The notes below the pieces were generated by a model that did no database searches, had not been told where the DNA came from, and saw only the letters and a program-made list of their open reading frames with translations. From Verrucomicrobiaceae bacterium UBA2429 (lineage in GTDB: Bacteria > Verrucomicrobiota > Verrucomicrobiia > Verrucomicrobiales > Verrucomicrobiaceae), in contig DDQZ01000081.1 of NCBI GenBank assembly GCA_002343505.1, positions 2,298-44,013 on the forward strand: DNA of 41,716 nt, given 5' to 3'. Made by a program: the position numbers and the translations under genes. Shown here in pieces: positions 41,664 through 41,716 of the stretch. How positions within the stretch are numbered: the first letter of the stretch is position 1; every line of letters begins with the position of its first letter.

Positions 41664-41716
41664 AACGGCCTCCCATGTCCATCGGAAGCCACTGCCGGGA
41701 TTTTAACGGCCTCCCA
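41664..41716. repeat. Direct repeat at the window edge
   Basis: AACGGCCTCCCA occurs at 41664-41675 and again at 41705-41716, a 41-base period. Only two copies are visible because the window ends. It could be the start of a tandem array or chance. Confidence 0.35.

Noticed and set aside
1..41716. tRNA, rRNA, integrase or transposase genes
   Set aside because: No tRNA-like cloverleaf with a GTTCRA arm, rRNA segment or recognisable recombinase was seen on either strand.

Overview
The window looks like a high-GC chromosome segment from the phylum Verrucomicrobiota, probably near Prosthecobacter/Verrucomicrobium. The evidence is the density of families typical of Planctomycetes and Verrucomicrobia (DUF1501, DUF1549/DUF1553 with Planctomycete-type cytochrome c domains, DUF1552, PPC-domain and WD40-cytochrome fusions), Tat-type SRR leaders, and scarce Shine-Dalgarno sequences. 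Genus placement is inference. I see no tRNA, rRNA, CRISPR array, transposase or prophage.

Layout. (1) 1-2716: the N-terminal half of dnaE (minus strand, cut by the window edge) and an OprB-type porin. (2) 2713-10386: a signalling island. An alpha/beta hydrolase and an MprF-C-like (DUF2156) transferase run leftward. Running rightward and tightly coupled are a PhcB-like methyltransferase, an HK-REC-HK hybrid sensor kinase, and a REC plus degenerate-kinase protein. The gene order and domains recall the phcBSRQ quorum-sensing locus of Ralstonia, with PhcS- and PhcR-like parts apparently fused. (3) 10430-13371: housekeeping genes truA, ruvX and a CBS-pair protein, then a small exported protein and a type-1 copper protein, all on the minus strand. 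(4) 13521-17172: a Tat-exported DUF1552 protein, a single-TM orphan and a DUF6580 membrane protein. (5) 17221-25079: a zinc-type dehydrogenase diverges from an IclR regulator that is translationally coupled (ATGA overlap plus a strong SD) to a 1293-residue PSD/DUF1549/DUF1553/LamG protein and then a DUF1501 protein. A nucleotidyltransferase pair interrupts the last two. Three repeat-like inserts are translated inside the 1293-residue gene. (6) 25156-28714: a patatin-like protein whose catalytic domain is split by membrane segments, then ferritin. (7) 28898-39665: a second planctomycete-type set, DUF1501 - PSD/DUF1549/DUF1553 - cytochrome/WD40 - PPC. Nearly every junction holds an accessory module: a SUKH-like protein, a vapBC relic, a membrane ORF running into a large nested palindromic element, a DUF433/DUF5615 toxin-antitoxin pair, and an AAA/DUF4143 ATPase. 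(8) 39774-41716: an M14 metallopeptidase, a Tat-exported sugar isomerase-like protein, and a spacer with a direct repeat at the window end.

How the parts may work together. The PSD/DUF1501 proteins are exported and probably process or bind extracytoplasmic glycans; that role is inferred from their general association with polysaccharide degraders. The IclR regulator probably controls the dehydrogenase and the first PSD/DUF1501 set. Two genes of the second set share a 16-base upstream block at nearly the same distance from a second short block, suggesting co-regulation although accessory modules have split them. The Phc-like island would make and sense a hydroxy-fatty-acid methyl ester or related signal; this is the strongest candidate here for an undescribed system in this phylum.
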